A DNA stretch of 64,000 bases from Mycobacterium paraffinicum (lineage in GTDB: Bacteria > Actinomycetota > Actinomycetes > Mycobacteriales > Mycobacteriaceae), in the NCBI RefSeq assembly GCF_001907675.1, contig NZ_MPNT01000001.1:62001-126000 (forward strand). The letters are read 5' to 3'. Each line of letters opens with the position of its first letter. The stretch's first letter is position 1. Shown here one piece after another: positions 9,490 to 17,651 of the stretch. Made by a program: the position numbers and the translations under genes. The notes under the pieces are model-generated. The model had not been told where the DNA came from. It saw only the letters and a list, made by a program, of their open reading frames with translations, and ran no database searches.

Positions 9490-10395
9490 ATGACAACTGC
9501 GGTGAAGCCAGGCGGGCCGAGTCGTGAAGAGTTCTCGGAGCGCTTGCTCAGGGGCTCGGTCAAAAAGTCCTACGAACCGGTCGTCGACATCGACTGGGAC
9601 GCCCCGCTGGATCCGGACAAGTTCTACCTGCCGCCGCGCCTGGTGTCGCTGTACGGCACCCCGATGTGGGACGAGATGACCCGCGAGCAACAGATCGAGC
9701 TCTCGCGCCAGGAGTTGGTCAACACGCTGTCGGCCGGGATCTGGTTCGAGAACATGCTCAATCAATCGTTGCTGCGGACGATCCTGCACGAGGATCCCAC
9801 GAGCAAGTCGACCCACTACAAGCTGACCGAGCTGGGCGACGAGACCCGCCACATGGTGATGTTCGGCAAGGCCATCGAGCGCATCGGCGCAAAGCCCGTG
9901 CGGCCGCGGCTGTTTCACCGGATGATCATCAACGCGCTTCCGCTGGCGTTTCAGCGGGGCTCGATGTTGTGGGTGGCCGCGCTGATCGGCGAAGAGATCT
10001 TCGATTCGCTGCAGCGGCAGATGATGGACGATCCGGAGTTGCAGCCAATAATCCAGCGCCTCATGCGGATTCACGTCACCGAGGAGGCGCGCCACATCCA
10101 ATTCGCCCGCGACGGCGCCCGTAAACGCGTGGCCGAAATGCCCCGTATCAACCGCTGGCTCATGGCCAACATCAACGGGCTGGGCGGCTACTTCTTCAAC
10201 TACCTGTTCAGCAATCCGATCCCGTACGCGCGCACGGGTCTGGACCCGAAGCGGGCGCGACACATCGCGCGGACCAGCCCGCACCGGCGCGAGATGCAGG
10301 TGGCCGGATTCGCCCCGTTGGCGACGTTCCTGACCGAGGTGGGTCTGCTGGGCCCGATCGCACGCCGCGGGTGGAAACGCAGCAGGTTTTTGTGA
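9490..10395 (+). CDS. AurF-like non-haem diiron oxygenase
   Basis: A 301-residue member of the p-aminobenzoate N-oxygenase (AurF) / ferritin-like diiron family. The metal ligands line up with AurF spacing: a Glu near 87, E118-x2-H121 (ETRH), E168, and H195-x3-E199-x2-H202 (HVTEEARH). Family members oxidise arylamines or act on lipids; the substrate here is unknown. ATG 9490 is chosen because GAAGGGA lies 9 nt upstream, although the frame runs much further back across cobF. The stop overlaps the GTG of the flavin monooxygenase by 4 nt, so the two oxygenases are translationally coupled. Confidence 0.88.
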   Translation: MTTAVKPGGPSREEFSERLLRGSVKKSYEPVVDIDWDAPLDPDKFYLPPRLVSLYGTPMWDEMTREQQIELSRQELVNTLSAGIWFENMLNQSLLRTILHEDPTSKSTHYKLTELGDETRHMVMFGKAIERIGAKPVRPRLFHRMIINALPLAFQRGSMLWVAALIGEEIFDSLQRQMMDDPELQPIIQRLMRIHVTEEARHIQFARDGARKRVAEMPRINRWLMANINGLGGYFFNYLFSNPIPYARTGLDPKRARHIARTSPHRREMQVAGFAPLATFLTEVGLLGPIARRGWKRSRFL

Positions 10396-11621
10396 CGCGA
10401 CCGCGCGGCCTCGCTGACTCCCGCCTCCCCGTGGCCGTTCTCGGCGCGCACGGCGGCGCCGCTGCGTTGGCGGCCGCGGGCGTCACCGACTTCGTCGTCC
10501 TGGACGACCCCGTCGCGCAGGTCCAGTCGGCGTTCGACGACGCGACGGACACCTGGCTGTTGACGACGCCCGGCGGCGAGGTCGTGCGGGCGCGGGCCGT
10601 CATCACCGCCGAGCCGCCATTCGCCCCGTGGCTGCCGGACATCGCGGGCCGCGACGACTTCCCGGGCCCGTCGTTTCACGCGGCCGCCTGGGCACCCCGG
10701 TTCGACCCGTCCGGCAAGCACATCGCGGTCGTCGGCACGGACGGCACTGCCGGCCACCACATCGGCCGGCTGACCGGGTTGGCGGCGTCGGTCACCGTCT
10801 TCGCCCACTCGCCGCGCCGCGTGGTCACCGAGGTACCGCTGTGGTCCACCCGCGCGAAACGCCGGCTGCGGCACGCCTTTCGGCCTGCCAACGCCCATCG
10901 CGCGTCGATCAAGCTGGCCGGGTCGCCGATGGCGGCGGTGACCACGTCTGGCATCCGCACCCGCGATGGCGTCGACCACCGCGTCGACGCCATCGTCTAC
11001 GGCACCGGGTTCTCGGTCCCCGAAGGACTCCCCGAACGGGCACTCGTCGGCGCCGGCGGGCTGACCATCCGGCAGGCTTGGCACGACGGCATGGAGCCGT
11101 TCTACGGTGTGGCGGTTCGCGGCTTTCCCAACTACTTCTTCATCACCGGGCCCGACGCCGGAGCGCAGGCGCGCTACATCGCCGAGTGCTTGCACCTGAT
11201 GGAGCGCACGGCCAGCAGCCGCATCGAAGTGCGGGCCAGCAGCCAGCAGGTGTTCAACGAGCGCGCGCAGCTGGCACCCGGGCAGGGCCCGCCGGTGGCC
11301 TCCGCCTTCGACCTGTCGGCCAGCGCACCGGAGCGCGACGACACCTACGACGGCGCCGCGACGCTGGAGGTCGCCGGCGCACGCCATCCGGTGCGGGTCC
11401 GCCTCACCGGACACCTCGACCCGATCGACGGCCGCTACCACTGGCAGGGGACGGTGTTCGCGTCGCCGTCGCAGCCGCTGCCCGACGAAGCGCTCGGGCA
11501 AGCCCGGACCGCGACGTTGTCCGTGGGCCTGCGCAGCGCGGCCGCCCGGATCGTGGAACGGACGCCGTGGGGCACGCACTCGGTCGCCGGCGTGGGCACC
11601 CCGCCGTACGCATCGAGCTGA
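10392..11621 (+). CDS. Degenerate Baeyer-Villiger-type monooxygenase with DUF4873 tail
   Basis: A 409-residue FAD/NAD(P)H monooxygenase-like protein, counterpart of Rv0943c. A nucleotide-binding stretch VAVVGTDGTAGHHI and the family motif DAIVYGTGFSVPEGL are present, but the usual N-terminal GxGxxG FAD loop is altered (VAVLGAHGGAAALAAAG) and the N-terminal domain is shorter than in typical BVMOs. The C-terminal ~80 residues (TYDGAATLEVAGARHPVRV...) look like DUF4873. GTG 10392 overlaps the preceding TGA and has AGCAGG 5 nt upstream. It may act with the coupled diiron enzyme; full FAD binding is uncertain. Confidence 0.8.
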   Translation: MTRPRGLADSRLPVAVLGAHGGAAALAAAGVTDFVVLDDPVAQVQSAFDDATDTWLLTTPGGEVVRARAVITAEPPFAPWLPDIAGRDDFPGPSFHAAAWAPRFDPSGKHIAVVGTDGTAGHHIGRLTGLAASVTVFAHSPRRVVTEVPLWSTRAKRRLRHAFRPANAHRASIKLAGSPMAAVTTSGIRTRDGVDHRVDAIVYGTGFSVPEGLPERALVGAGGLTIRQAWHDGMEPFYGVAVRGFPNYFFITGPDAGAQARYIAECLHLMERTASSRIEVRASSQQVFNERAQLAPGQGPPVASAFDLSASAPERDDTYDGAATLEVAGARHPVRVRLTGHLDPIDGRYHWQGTVFASPSQPLPDEALGQARTATLSVGLRSAAARIVERTPWGTHSVAGVGTPPYASS

Positions 11622-11945
11622 CCCGCCCGCTTTCCCTGCCCGGCCCGCGGTTTCCGGGTGTCGTCAGGGCGTTTGAGGGAACGCGGAAGGTGGTAGTCCC
11701 GGGGGATGCGCGTGCTGCGCAGCAGAAACGAACAATGTGTTCGGCGCGGTAGAGGCGGGGGCCTCGAACGGGTGGGGACGAGCACGCGCCTCACTCACAC
11801 CTCGCCGCTTGCCGCGCGCGCTCCCGACATGACGCCCGAGTGCTGCGCTTTCCCGAGGCGGCCAGGCCGCTCGGCCCGGATTAGACTTTTGCCGCTAAGG
11901 GCGGATACTCAAGCGGTTGGCCCGGGTGTGATTCGAGGAGCGGTG
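11622..11945. other. Intergenic region, no gene seen
   Basis: GC-rich spacer after the monooxygenase gene. I see no supported coding frame or clear terminator hairpin. It should contain the promoter for the downstream leader ORF and STAS-HATPase gene. Confidence 0.3.
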
Positions 11946-12083
11946 ATGGAACCGGACGACACGACCCAGCCGGGAAGCCGAATTGCGACGTCCCATCCGT
12001 CGTCGGCCCAGCTGGGCGTCCGGGTGCCTCGACACCAGGGGCCCCACCGGGAAAGGGGTTGCTGTGGTGAGCTCGGTAGCTGA
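11946..12083 (+). CDS. Possible 45-residue leader peptide overlapping the STAS-HATPase start
   Basis: A short frame beginning MEPDDTTQPGSRIAT has GAGGAG exactly 5 nt before its ATG, a better ribosome site than most genes here. It ends at 12083, about 17 nt inside the STAS-HATPase frame, so its translation would carry ribosomes through the GTG starts of that gene. It resembles no family I know, and GC bias alone could keep it open. Call it a candidate upstream ORF. Confidence 0.3.
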   Translation: MEPDDTTQPGSRIATSHPSSAQLGVRVPRHQGPHRERGCCGELGS

Positions 12084-12831
12084 GTCCCCCAGCTCGCTGG
12101 CCGTCGCGTCGCGGACCGAAGAATCCGCGACCGTCCTGACCGTCGACGGTGTCCTCGACGCCAGCAACTCCCCGACGCTCCGCGACCACATCCTGCAGGC
12201 CACGCTGGACGAGCCGGCCGCCGTCATCGTCAACATCTCCGCGCTCAAGGTGATCGCCGAATTGGCGTGGTCCACTTTCATCGGCGCGCACTGGCAGGCC
12301 CGCAGCAATCCGAACGTTCCGATCGTGTTGGTCTGCGCGCACCGCGGAACGCGTGAGGCGATTTCCCGCAGCGGCGTCTCCTACTTCATGCCGGTGTACT
12401 CGACCGAGAAGGCGGCGCTGAAGGCGCTCAGCCAGCAGAGCCGGCGCGCCGTGCGTCGCGCCGACGCCCAGCTGCCCGCCGACCTGACCAGCCTGCGCGA
12501 GTCACGCCGCCTGGTCCGCGAGTGGCTCACCACCTGGTCGCAATCCACGCTGATCCCCGTCGCCTTGGTGGTGGTCAACGTGTTCGTCGAGAACGTCCTC
12601 GAGCACACCCCGAGCGTTCCCGTCATGCGGCTCGAGAGCCACGGCGCGACGGCGACCATCGCAGTGTCCGACAGCAGCCACGCCCCGGCGGTGCGGTTGC
12701 CGTCGCCCACGACCGGCATCGACGTCTCCGGACTGGCGATCGTCGAAGCGCTCTCGCGCGCCTGGGGCAGCACGCCCACCGCAAGCGGCAAGACGGTCTG
12801 GGCGGTCATCGGCCCCGAAAACCAGCTCTGA
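12067..12831 (+). CDS. STAS-HATPase two-domain anti-sigma/antagonist-like protein
   Basis: A 254-residue protein that fuses an N-terminal STAS domain (TVLTVDGVLDASNSPTLRDHIL..., about residues 20-110, the anti-anti-sigma fold) to a C-terminal RsbW-like HATPase domain (about 130-250) whose N-box reads VNVFVENVLEHT. It is the counterpart of Rv0941c. The fusion puts an antagonist fold and a kinase fold in one chain, so a self-contained partner switch is possible. The Ser/Thr in the STAS loop (DASNSPT) is the likely phosphosite region. Two tandem GTG codons (12064, 12067) follow AAAGGGG; 12067 has the better 8-nt spacing. Confidence 0.8.
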   Translation: MSSVAESPSSLAVASRTEESATVLTVDGVLDASNSPTLRDHILQATLDEPAAVIVNISALKVIAELAWSTFIGAHWQARSNPNVPIVLVCAHRGTREAISRSGVSYFMPVYSTEKAALKALSQQSRRAVRRADAQLPADLTSLRESRRLVREWLTTWSQSTLIPVALVVVNVFVENVLEHTPSVPVMRLESHGATATIAVSDSSHAPAVRLPSPTTGIDVSGLAIVEALSRAWGSTPTASGKTVWAVIGPENQL

Positions 12832-12868
12832 CGCCTTGTTGTGCTGGGAACCCGGCCACGGGTAGAAC

Positions 12869-12882
12869 TAGAACACGTTCTA
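12869..12882. promoter_or_regulatory. KstR operator
   Basis: TAGAACACGTTCTA is a perfect match to the palindromic KstR consensus TnnAACnnGTTnnA of the mycobacterial cholesterol regulon. It lies 37 nt upstream of the GTG of the LLM oxidoreductase, whose M. tuberculosis counterpart Rv0940c I recall as a KstR-regulon member. It is the only such site I found in the window. Confidence 0.85.
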
Positions 12883-12918
12883 ATCTCGTGACGACCGGTT
12901 TCCAGGAAGGCAGATGAC

Positions 12919-13785
12919 GTGCGGTTCACCTACGCGGAGGCGATGACCGATCACAGGTACTACATCCCGCTGGCCCAGGCGGCCGAGGCGGCCGGGTACC
13001 ACGCGATGACGATCGCCGACAGCATTGCCTACCCCTTCGAGTCCGACTCGAAGTACCCGTACACGCCCGACGGCGATCGCGAGTTTCTGGACGGCAAGGA
13101 GTTCATCGAAACCTTCGTGCTGACAGCCGCTTTGGGAGCGGTGACGACGAAATTGCACTTCAACTTCTTCGTGCTCAAGCTGCCGATCCGGCCGCCGGCG
13201 CTAGTGGCCAAGCAGATCGGTTCGCTGGCCGCGCTCACCAACAACCGGGTGGGCTTCGGCGTCGGCACCAGCCCGTGGCCGGAGGACTACGAACTGCTGG
13301 GCGTTCCCTTCGCCAAACGCGGCAAGCGCATGGACGAATGCATCGAGATCATCCAGGGGCTCACCACCGGCGACTACTTCGAGTTCCACGGCGAGTTCTA
13401 TGACATCCCGAAGACGAAGATGTCGCCGGCTCCCAGCCAGCCGATCCCGATCCTGATCGGCGGCCATGCCGACGCGGCGCTGCGCCGCGCGGCCCGCCTG
13501 GACGGCTGGATGCATGGGGGCGGCGACCCGGAGGAACTCGACGGGCTCATCGCCAAGCTCAAGCGGTACCGCGAGGAGGCGGGCAAGACGGGACCGTTCC
13601 AGATTCACGTCATCTCGGCCGACGCCTACACCGTCGACGGGATCAAACGCCTCGAGGACAAGGGCGTCACCGACGCCATCGTCGGCTTCCGCATCCCCTA
13701 CATCAAGGGCAAGGACACCGAGCCGCTGGAGAACAAGATCCGCAACCTCGAGATGTTCGCGGAGAACGTCATCGCGAAGGTCTAG
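12919..13785 (+). CDS. LLM-class F420-dependent oxidoreductase (Rv0940c-like)
   Basis: A 288-residue luciferase-like monooxygenase family protein, probably F420-dependent. The LLM pattern is visible: GVGTSPWPEDYELLGVPFAKRGKRMDECIEIIQGL followed by PIPILIGGHADAALRRAARLDGW. The GTG start has AGGAAGG 8 nt upstream; an ATG at 12914 is out of frame. The KstR operator in its promoter suggests induction on cholesterol or a derepressing CoA ester, so a role in sterol metabolism is likely, though the reaction is unknown. Confidence 0.88.
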   Translation: MRFTYAEAMTDHRYYIPLAQAAEAAGYHAMTIADSIAYPFESDSKYPYTPDGDREFLDGKEFIETFVLTAALGAVTTKLHFNFFVLKLPIRPPALVAKQIGSLAALTNNRVGFGVGTSPWPEDYELLGVPFAKRGKRMDECIEIIQGLTTGDYFEFHGEFYDIPKTKMSPAPSQPIPILIGGHADAALRRAARLDGWMHGGGDPEELDGLIAKLKRYREEAGKTGPFQIHVISADAYTVDGIKRLEDKGVTDAIVGFRIPYIKGKDTEPLENKIRNLEMFAENVIAKV

Positions 13786-13805
13786 CTGACCGGCTACATC
13801 TGGCG

Positions 13806-14612
13806 CTACAGCGGATCCCACTTCGGAGCGCGCTTCTCCATATGGGCGGTGGCCGCCTCGACCGGGTTGTTGGTGAAGCCGCTGAGGATCTGGGTGCGGT
13901 TCTCGATCTCGATGGCGTGCCGCAGGCTGGGCGCATCCAGCGCCGCGTTGAGACCGATCTTGGTTTGCCACACGCCGTAGGCGTTGTTCTCGGTGATCGA
14001 TCGGGCCACCCGCAGCGCGGCCGGCATCAGGGCGTCGGGAGCCACCACCTCGTGCACCAGGTGAATGCGGTGTGCCTCGGCCGCGTCGATGATGCGGCCG
14101 GAAAGCATCAGTTCGCGCGCCACCCCGGCGCCGACGATCTTTGGCAGGAGGTAGCTGGTGCCCATGTCCATCGACGAGAAGCCGGCCTTGATAAACGCGG
14201 ACCCGAACCGGGCGTGTTCGGAGGCGACCCGGACGTCGGACACCAGCGTGAACGCCAGCCCTCCCCCGACCGCCACACCGTTGACGGCGGCGACTACCGG
14301 GATGGGCAGCTCGTAGATCCGGGTGAACAGGTCGGCCAATCGAACCTGGGCGTCGTAGTTGACCTTGAAGGGCGGGGTCGTCGGTTTGGGCTTGGTCCAC
14401 GGTTCACCGGTGCCGCTCAGATCCGCCCCGGCGCAGAATCCGCGTCCGGCGCCGGTCAGGATCGCGGCCCGGAACTCGCCGCCGACGAGCCGGTCTAGGG
14501 CGTGGTGCACGCCGTCGATCAGCGATCCGTCGATGGCGTTGAGGCGCTCGGGGCGGTTCAGCGTGACACGGGCGATGTCGTCTTCGAGGGATTCGAATTC
14601 CACTGCGGACAT
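13806..14612 (-). CDS. Enoyl-CoA hydratase/isomerase family protein
   Basis: Crotonase-fold protein of 268 residues beginning [29 protein letters not shown]. The oxyanion-hole motif FCAGADLSG and [19 protein letters not shown] are present. At the catalytic region ([22 protein letters not shown]) the first canonical Glu is replaced and the second position is Asp, so hydration of a plain enoyl-CoA is not assured. An open extension of over 100 codons upstream overlaps the divergent methyltransferase gene and is rejected. Convergent with the LLM gene. Confidence 0.88.
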   Translation of the reverse strand: MSAVEFESLEDDIARVTLNRPERLNAIDGSLIDGVHHALDRLVGGEFRAAILTGAGRGFCAGADLSGTGEPWTKPKPTTPPFKVNYDAQVRLADLFTRIYELPIPVVAAVNGVAVGGGLAFTLVSDVRVASEHARFGSAFIKAGFSSMDMGTSYLLPKIVGAGVARELMLSGRIIDAAEAHRIHLVHEVVAPDALMPAALRVARSITENNAYGVWQTKIGLNAALDAPSLRHAIEIENRTQILSGFTNNPVEAATAHMEKRAPKWDPL

Positions 14613-14688
14613 AGAAGGAACCGTAGGCGACGCCAATGTCGACCGACGGGGCATACGGTGGTCTGGCCACCACATCGAAGGAGAAAGC

Positions 14689-15606
14689 ATGGCACGAGCC
14701 GAGGGTGACAGCTGGGACCTGGCCAACAGTGTGGGAGCGACGGCCACCATGGTCGCCGCCGCTCGGGCCGCCGCCACCAGGCATCCGCAACCGGTGGTTA
14801 CCGACGACTTCGCCGAACCGCTGGTGCGTGCCGTGGGACTGGACGTGTTCACCAAGCTGGCCAGCGGGGAACTGGATTCCGACGACCTCGAGCGGGACGT
14901 CGGGTTTCTCCGGATGGTCGACACCTTCGCCGCCCGCGCCCGGTACTTCGACGACTATTTCGCCGCGGCCGGCCAGGCCGGCCTGCTCCAGGTGGTGATC
15001 ATCGCCTCGGGGCTGGATTCCCGCGCCTACCGGCTGCGCTGGCCGATCGGGACGACGGTGTACGAGATCGATCAGCCCGAGGTGATCGCGTTCAAGATGG
15101 CGACGATGGCGGAGATCGGGGCGGCCCCCACCGCGCAGCTTCGCACCGTGGGCATCGATCTGCGAGAGGATTGGCCCGCGGCGCTACAGGAGGCGGGCTT
15201 CGATCCGGCCCACCCCACGGCGTGGCTCGCCGAGGGTGTCCTCATCGGATGGCTCCCAGCGGAGGCCGAGGTTCGGCTGCTGGACTCCATCATTCCGCTG
15301 TCCGCCGAGGGCAGCCGGTTCGCCGCCGACTTCGGGACGGTGACGGGAAGTTCACCCGAAGCCAAGGAACAAGCCCGGCTGACGACCGAGGGCTGGCGAC
15401 GGTGGGGACTCGAGATGGATCTCACCGCCTTGACGTACCCCGGCGAGCACACCGACGTCGCCGCGCTGCTGCACGAGAACGGGTGGGAAACCACGGTGTC
15501 CCGGCTCACCGACCTGTTCTCCGCCGCCGGCCTGCCGGAGCTCGGGCAAGTGGCGCAACAGGTTCCGGCCAGCACGATCAAATTCGTTCGGGCCGTGCGG
15601 GTTTAG
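14689..15606 (+). CDS. SAM-dependent methyltransferase, TIGR00027/LCM family
   Basis: A 305-residue member of the large mycobacterial paralogous family of putative AdoMet methyltransferases. Hallmarks are [14 protein letters not shown], the SAM loop [16 protein letters not shown], and [15 protein letters not shown] 14689 has GAAGGAGA just upstream. The substrate is unknown for nearly all paralogues. Its last codons and TAG stop lie in a 21-bp sequence that is repeated 99 bp downstream. Confidence 0.9.
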   Translation: MARAEGDSWDLANSVGATATMVAAARAAATRHPQPVVTDDFAEPLVRAVGLDVFTKLASGELDSDDLERDVGFLRMVDTFAARARYFDDYFAAAGQAGLLQVVIIASGLDSRAYRLRWPIGTTVYEIDQPEVIAFKMATMAEIGAAPTAQLRTVGIDLREDWPAALQEAGFDPAHPTAWLAEGVLIGWLPAEAEVRLLDSIIPLSAEGSRFAADFGTVTGSSPEAKEQARLTTEGWRRWGLEMDLTALTYPGEHTDVAALLHENGWETTVSRLTDLFSAAGLPELGQVAQQVPASTIKFVRAVRV

Positions 15607-15710
15607 CCGCTTCGAAACCGCCGAGCGTGGGGCCTATGGACGGTTCTGAGCCGGTATCCGTACTTAGGGCCCACGCTCGGCGCTGCCGCGGCCGTGCGGG
15701 TTTAGCCGCT
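15591..15710. repeat. Palindromic insert flanked by a 21-bp direct repeat
   Basis: The 21 bases at 15591-15611 recur exactly at 15690-15710 (GGCCGTGCGGGTTTAGCCGC plus T). Between them, 78 bases contain an inverted repeat GCCGAGCGTGGG (15620-15631) / CCCACGCTCGGC (15670-15681), perfect over 12 bp. The left repeat supplies the TAG stop of the methyltransferase. The right repeat supplies the TAA stop of the opposite-strand FAH-MBL gene. This is the structure expected if a small palindromic element inserted with target duplication at a shared gene junction. The hairpin probably acts as terminator for both genes. Confidence 0.8.
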
Positions 15711-17651
15711 AGACCTCTTGGCCAGCCACTCGGCCTGCATCACCAGCAGGGCCATGACCGGTAGCTGCGGTGTCTCGGGGTCCAGCTCGCGGTAACGCTG
15801 ATAGACGTTGACGACGACCCGCTCCGCATCCAGCCAGCTCGCGTACTCGCCGAGGTCGATGGTGTCGGCCGCCTCCGACCACGACAGCCCCTTGCCGTGA
15901 GCGACCTCGGCCTGTTCGGAGACGTGCGCGAGATATCCACGCACCGACCGGATTCCGTCGGGATCGCTGACGGGGCCGTGTCCGGGCACGACCGTCGGCG
16001 CGTCGAGCGCGATCATCGTGTCGCACGCGGCGATCCAGTTGGCGATCGGACCCGCCCACACGATCGGGGTGCAGCCGATGAACAGCAGATCGCCGCCGAA
16101 CAGCACCCCCGCATCGGGCACGTGTACCACCGAATCCGCGGCAGTGTGCGCCGGACCCAGGTTCAACAGGTCGATGCGCCGCCCACCCACGTCGACGCTC
16201 AGCTCGCGGTCGAACGTCTCATCGGCATTGCGCACGGTGATGCCGCTGAAGTCGAAGTGTCCGAAGCGGTCTCGCGTGTAGGGGGTCGCCACCGGGCCGA
16301 GGTTCGCGGTCTGCGCCATCGCCAGCATCTCGGGCGCCATCCCGTGCGCGATCTCCTCGGCGGTGCCCCGCGCGGCGATGATCCGCACCGAGGCGTCGAG
16401 CAGTTGGTTGCCGTGGGTGTGGTCCCCGTTTGAGTGGGTGATCAGCGCGTCGGTGATCGGCGCCGACGAGGTGATGTCCCGCATCGCGGTCAGCATTTCG
16501 CGGGTCAGCGCGAGGTCGAAGAGGGTGTCCACGAGCAGCGACGCCCCGCCGCCGGCGACCAGTCCGGCGTTGCTCCAGCCGTAGCCCCCATCCGGTAGCG
16601 TCCACGCCCATACCCGATCGGCGACCTCGTGCAGGCCGCGGGTGTAGGGCACCTTCGCGGGCGCCCGGTTCACCCGCGGCGTCGGAGGCGCGGCGTCCGG
16701 ATTGGGCCGGGCCGCCAACGGGTGCGGTGCGGGGCTGGCGCGCACGGTTTGCCGCGTCTCCCCGAGTCCCTGGACCTGGAGCGTGACGACGTCGCCGTCG
16801 TGCAGCCAGCCGGGGAACGCTTCCAGCGCCGCCGGGTTGAGGTGCTCGACGAGCGTGCACGTCGGGACCGTGCCGGAGCCGATGACGTCGCCGGGGGCGA
16901 GGGTCACGCCGCGCGAGACATAGGAGATGACTTCGCCAAAGCTCCAATCCATTTGGGCGGTCGAGCCCGAACCGATCACGGCATCGTTGACCAGTGCGGT
17001 CACCCGCAGATCCAGTCGGCCGGCGCGCCGGTACGGCTCGAGCTCGTCTGGTGTCACCAGGTACGGACCCAGCGTGACACCGCTGTCCTTGCCCTTGCCC
17101 TGCCCGATCCCGAGTTGGCTTTCCATCTGCTGCAGGTCGCGCGCCGACCAGTCGTTGAAGATGGTGTAGCCGATGATGGCCCGTTCGGCTTCGTCGACCG
17201 TCAGGTCGCGCCCACCGGTTCCGATGATGGCGGCGATCTCCAATTCGAAGTCCTGCCACGCGCTTCCGGGGGCGGCGGGGGCGTCGTCGTAAGGGCCTAA
17301 AACCGTTGCCGGACACGCAAAATAGAAAGCCGGTATGCGATACCAGGTGTCGGCGAGCGTGCGTCCTGCGCCCAGCGCGGCCTGGCAGTTGCGCATGTGA
17401 TCCAGAAAGCACAGCGAGTCGCGGATGGACGGCGGCCGCGGGATCGGCGCCAGTAGCCGCACCGCATCCAGCGGCACGGTCGCCGCGGGGGCGCGCAGCG
17501 CCTCTTCGCCGGCGGCGCGCAACCCGTCGGCGCCACGGCCGATCAGGTCCAGCAGCGTCACACCCGCGGGCATGGCGTGGATGGTGTCACCGTCATCGGA
17601 GAGCACCCCGGTGCGTTCACCGTCGGCGCCAAGGTAGGTCACCCATTTCAT
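15702..17651 (-). CDS. FAH-family hydrolase/isomerase fused to a metallo-beta-lactamase-fold domain
   Basis: A 649-residue bifunctional protein matching Rv0939 in length and position. The N-terminal half (to about 310) is fumarylacetoacetate-hydrolase-like with probable metal ligands E136, E138 and D167 (FELEI; FNDWSARD). After a Pro-rich linker (310-330), the C-terminal half is an MBL-fold hydrolase with THSNGDH at 405-411. In it the usual HxHxDH is HxNxDH (H406, N408, D410, H411); later elements GPAHTAADSVV, GDLLF and PGHG remain. The combination suggests sequential ring-fission or hydrolytic steps. The ATG overlaps the ligD stop by 4 nt (ATGA), so it is cotranscribed with ligD. Confidence 0.88.
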   Translation of the reverse strand: MKWVTYLGADGERTGVLSDDGDTIHAMPAGVTLLDLIGRGADGLRAAGEEALRAPAATVPLDAVRLLAPIPRPPSIRDSLCFLDHMRNCQAALGAGRTLADTWYRIPAFYFACPATVLGPYDDAPAAPGSAWQDFELEIAAIIGTGGRDLTVDEAERAIIGYTIFNDWSARDLQQMESQLGIGQGKGKDSGVTLGPYLVTPDELEPYRRAGRLDLRVTALVNDAVIGSGSTAQMDWSFGEVISYVSRGVTLAPGDVIGSGTVPTCTLVEHLNPAALEAFPGWLHDGDVVTLQVQGLGETRQTVRASPAPHPLAARPNPDAAPPTPRVNRAPAKVPYTRGLHEVADRVWAWTLPDGGYGWSNAGLVAGGGASLLVDTLFDLALTREMLTAMRDITSSAPITDALITHSNGDHTHGNQLLDASVRIIAARGTAEEIAHGMAPEMLAMAQTANLGPVATPYTRDRFGHFDFSGITVRNADETFDRELSVDVGGRRIDLLNLGPAHTAADSVVHVPDAGVLFGGDLLFIGCTPIVWAGPIANWIAACDTMIALDAPTVVPGHGPVSDPDGIRSVRGYLAHVSEQAEVAHGKGLSWSEAADTIDLGEYASWLDAERVVVNVYQRYRELDPETPQLPVMALLVMQAEWLAKRSSG

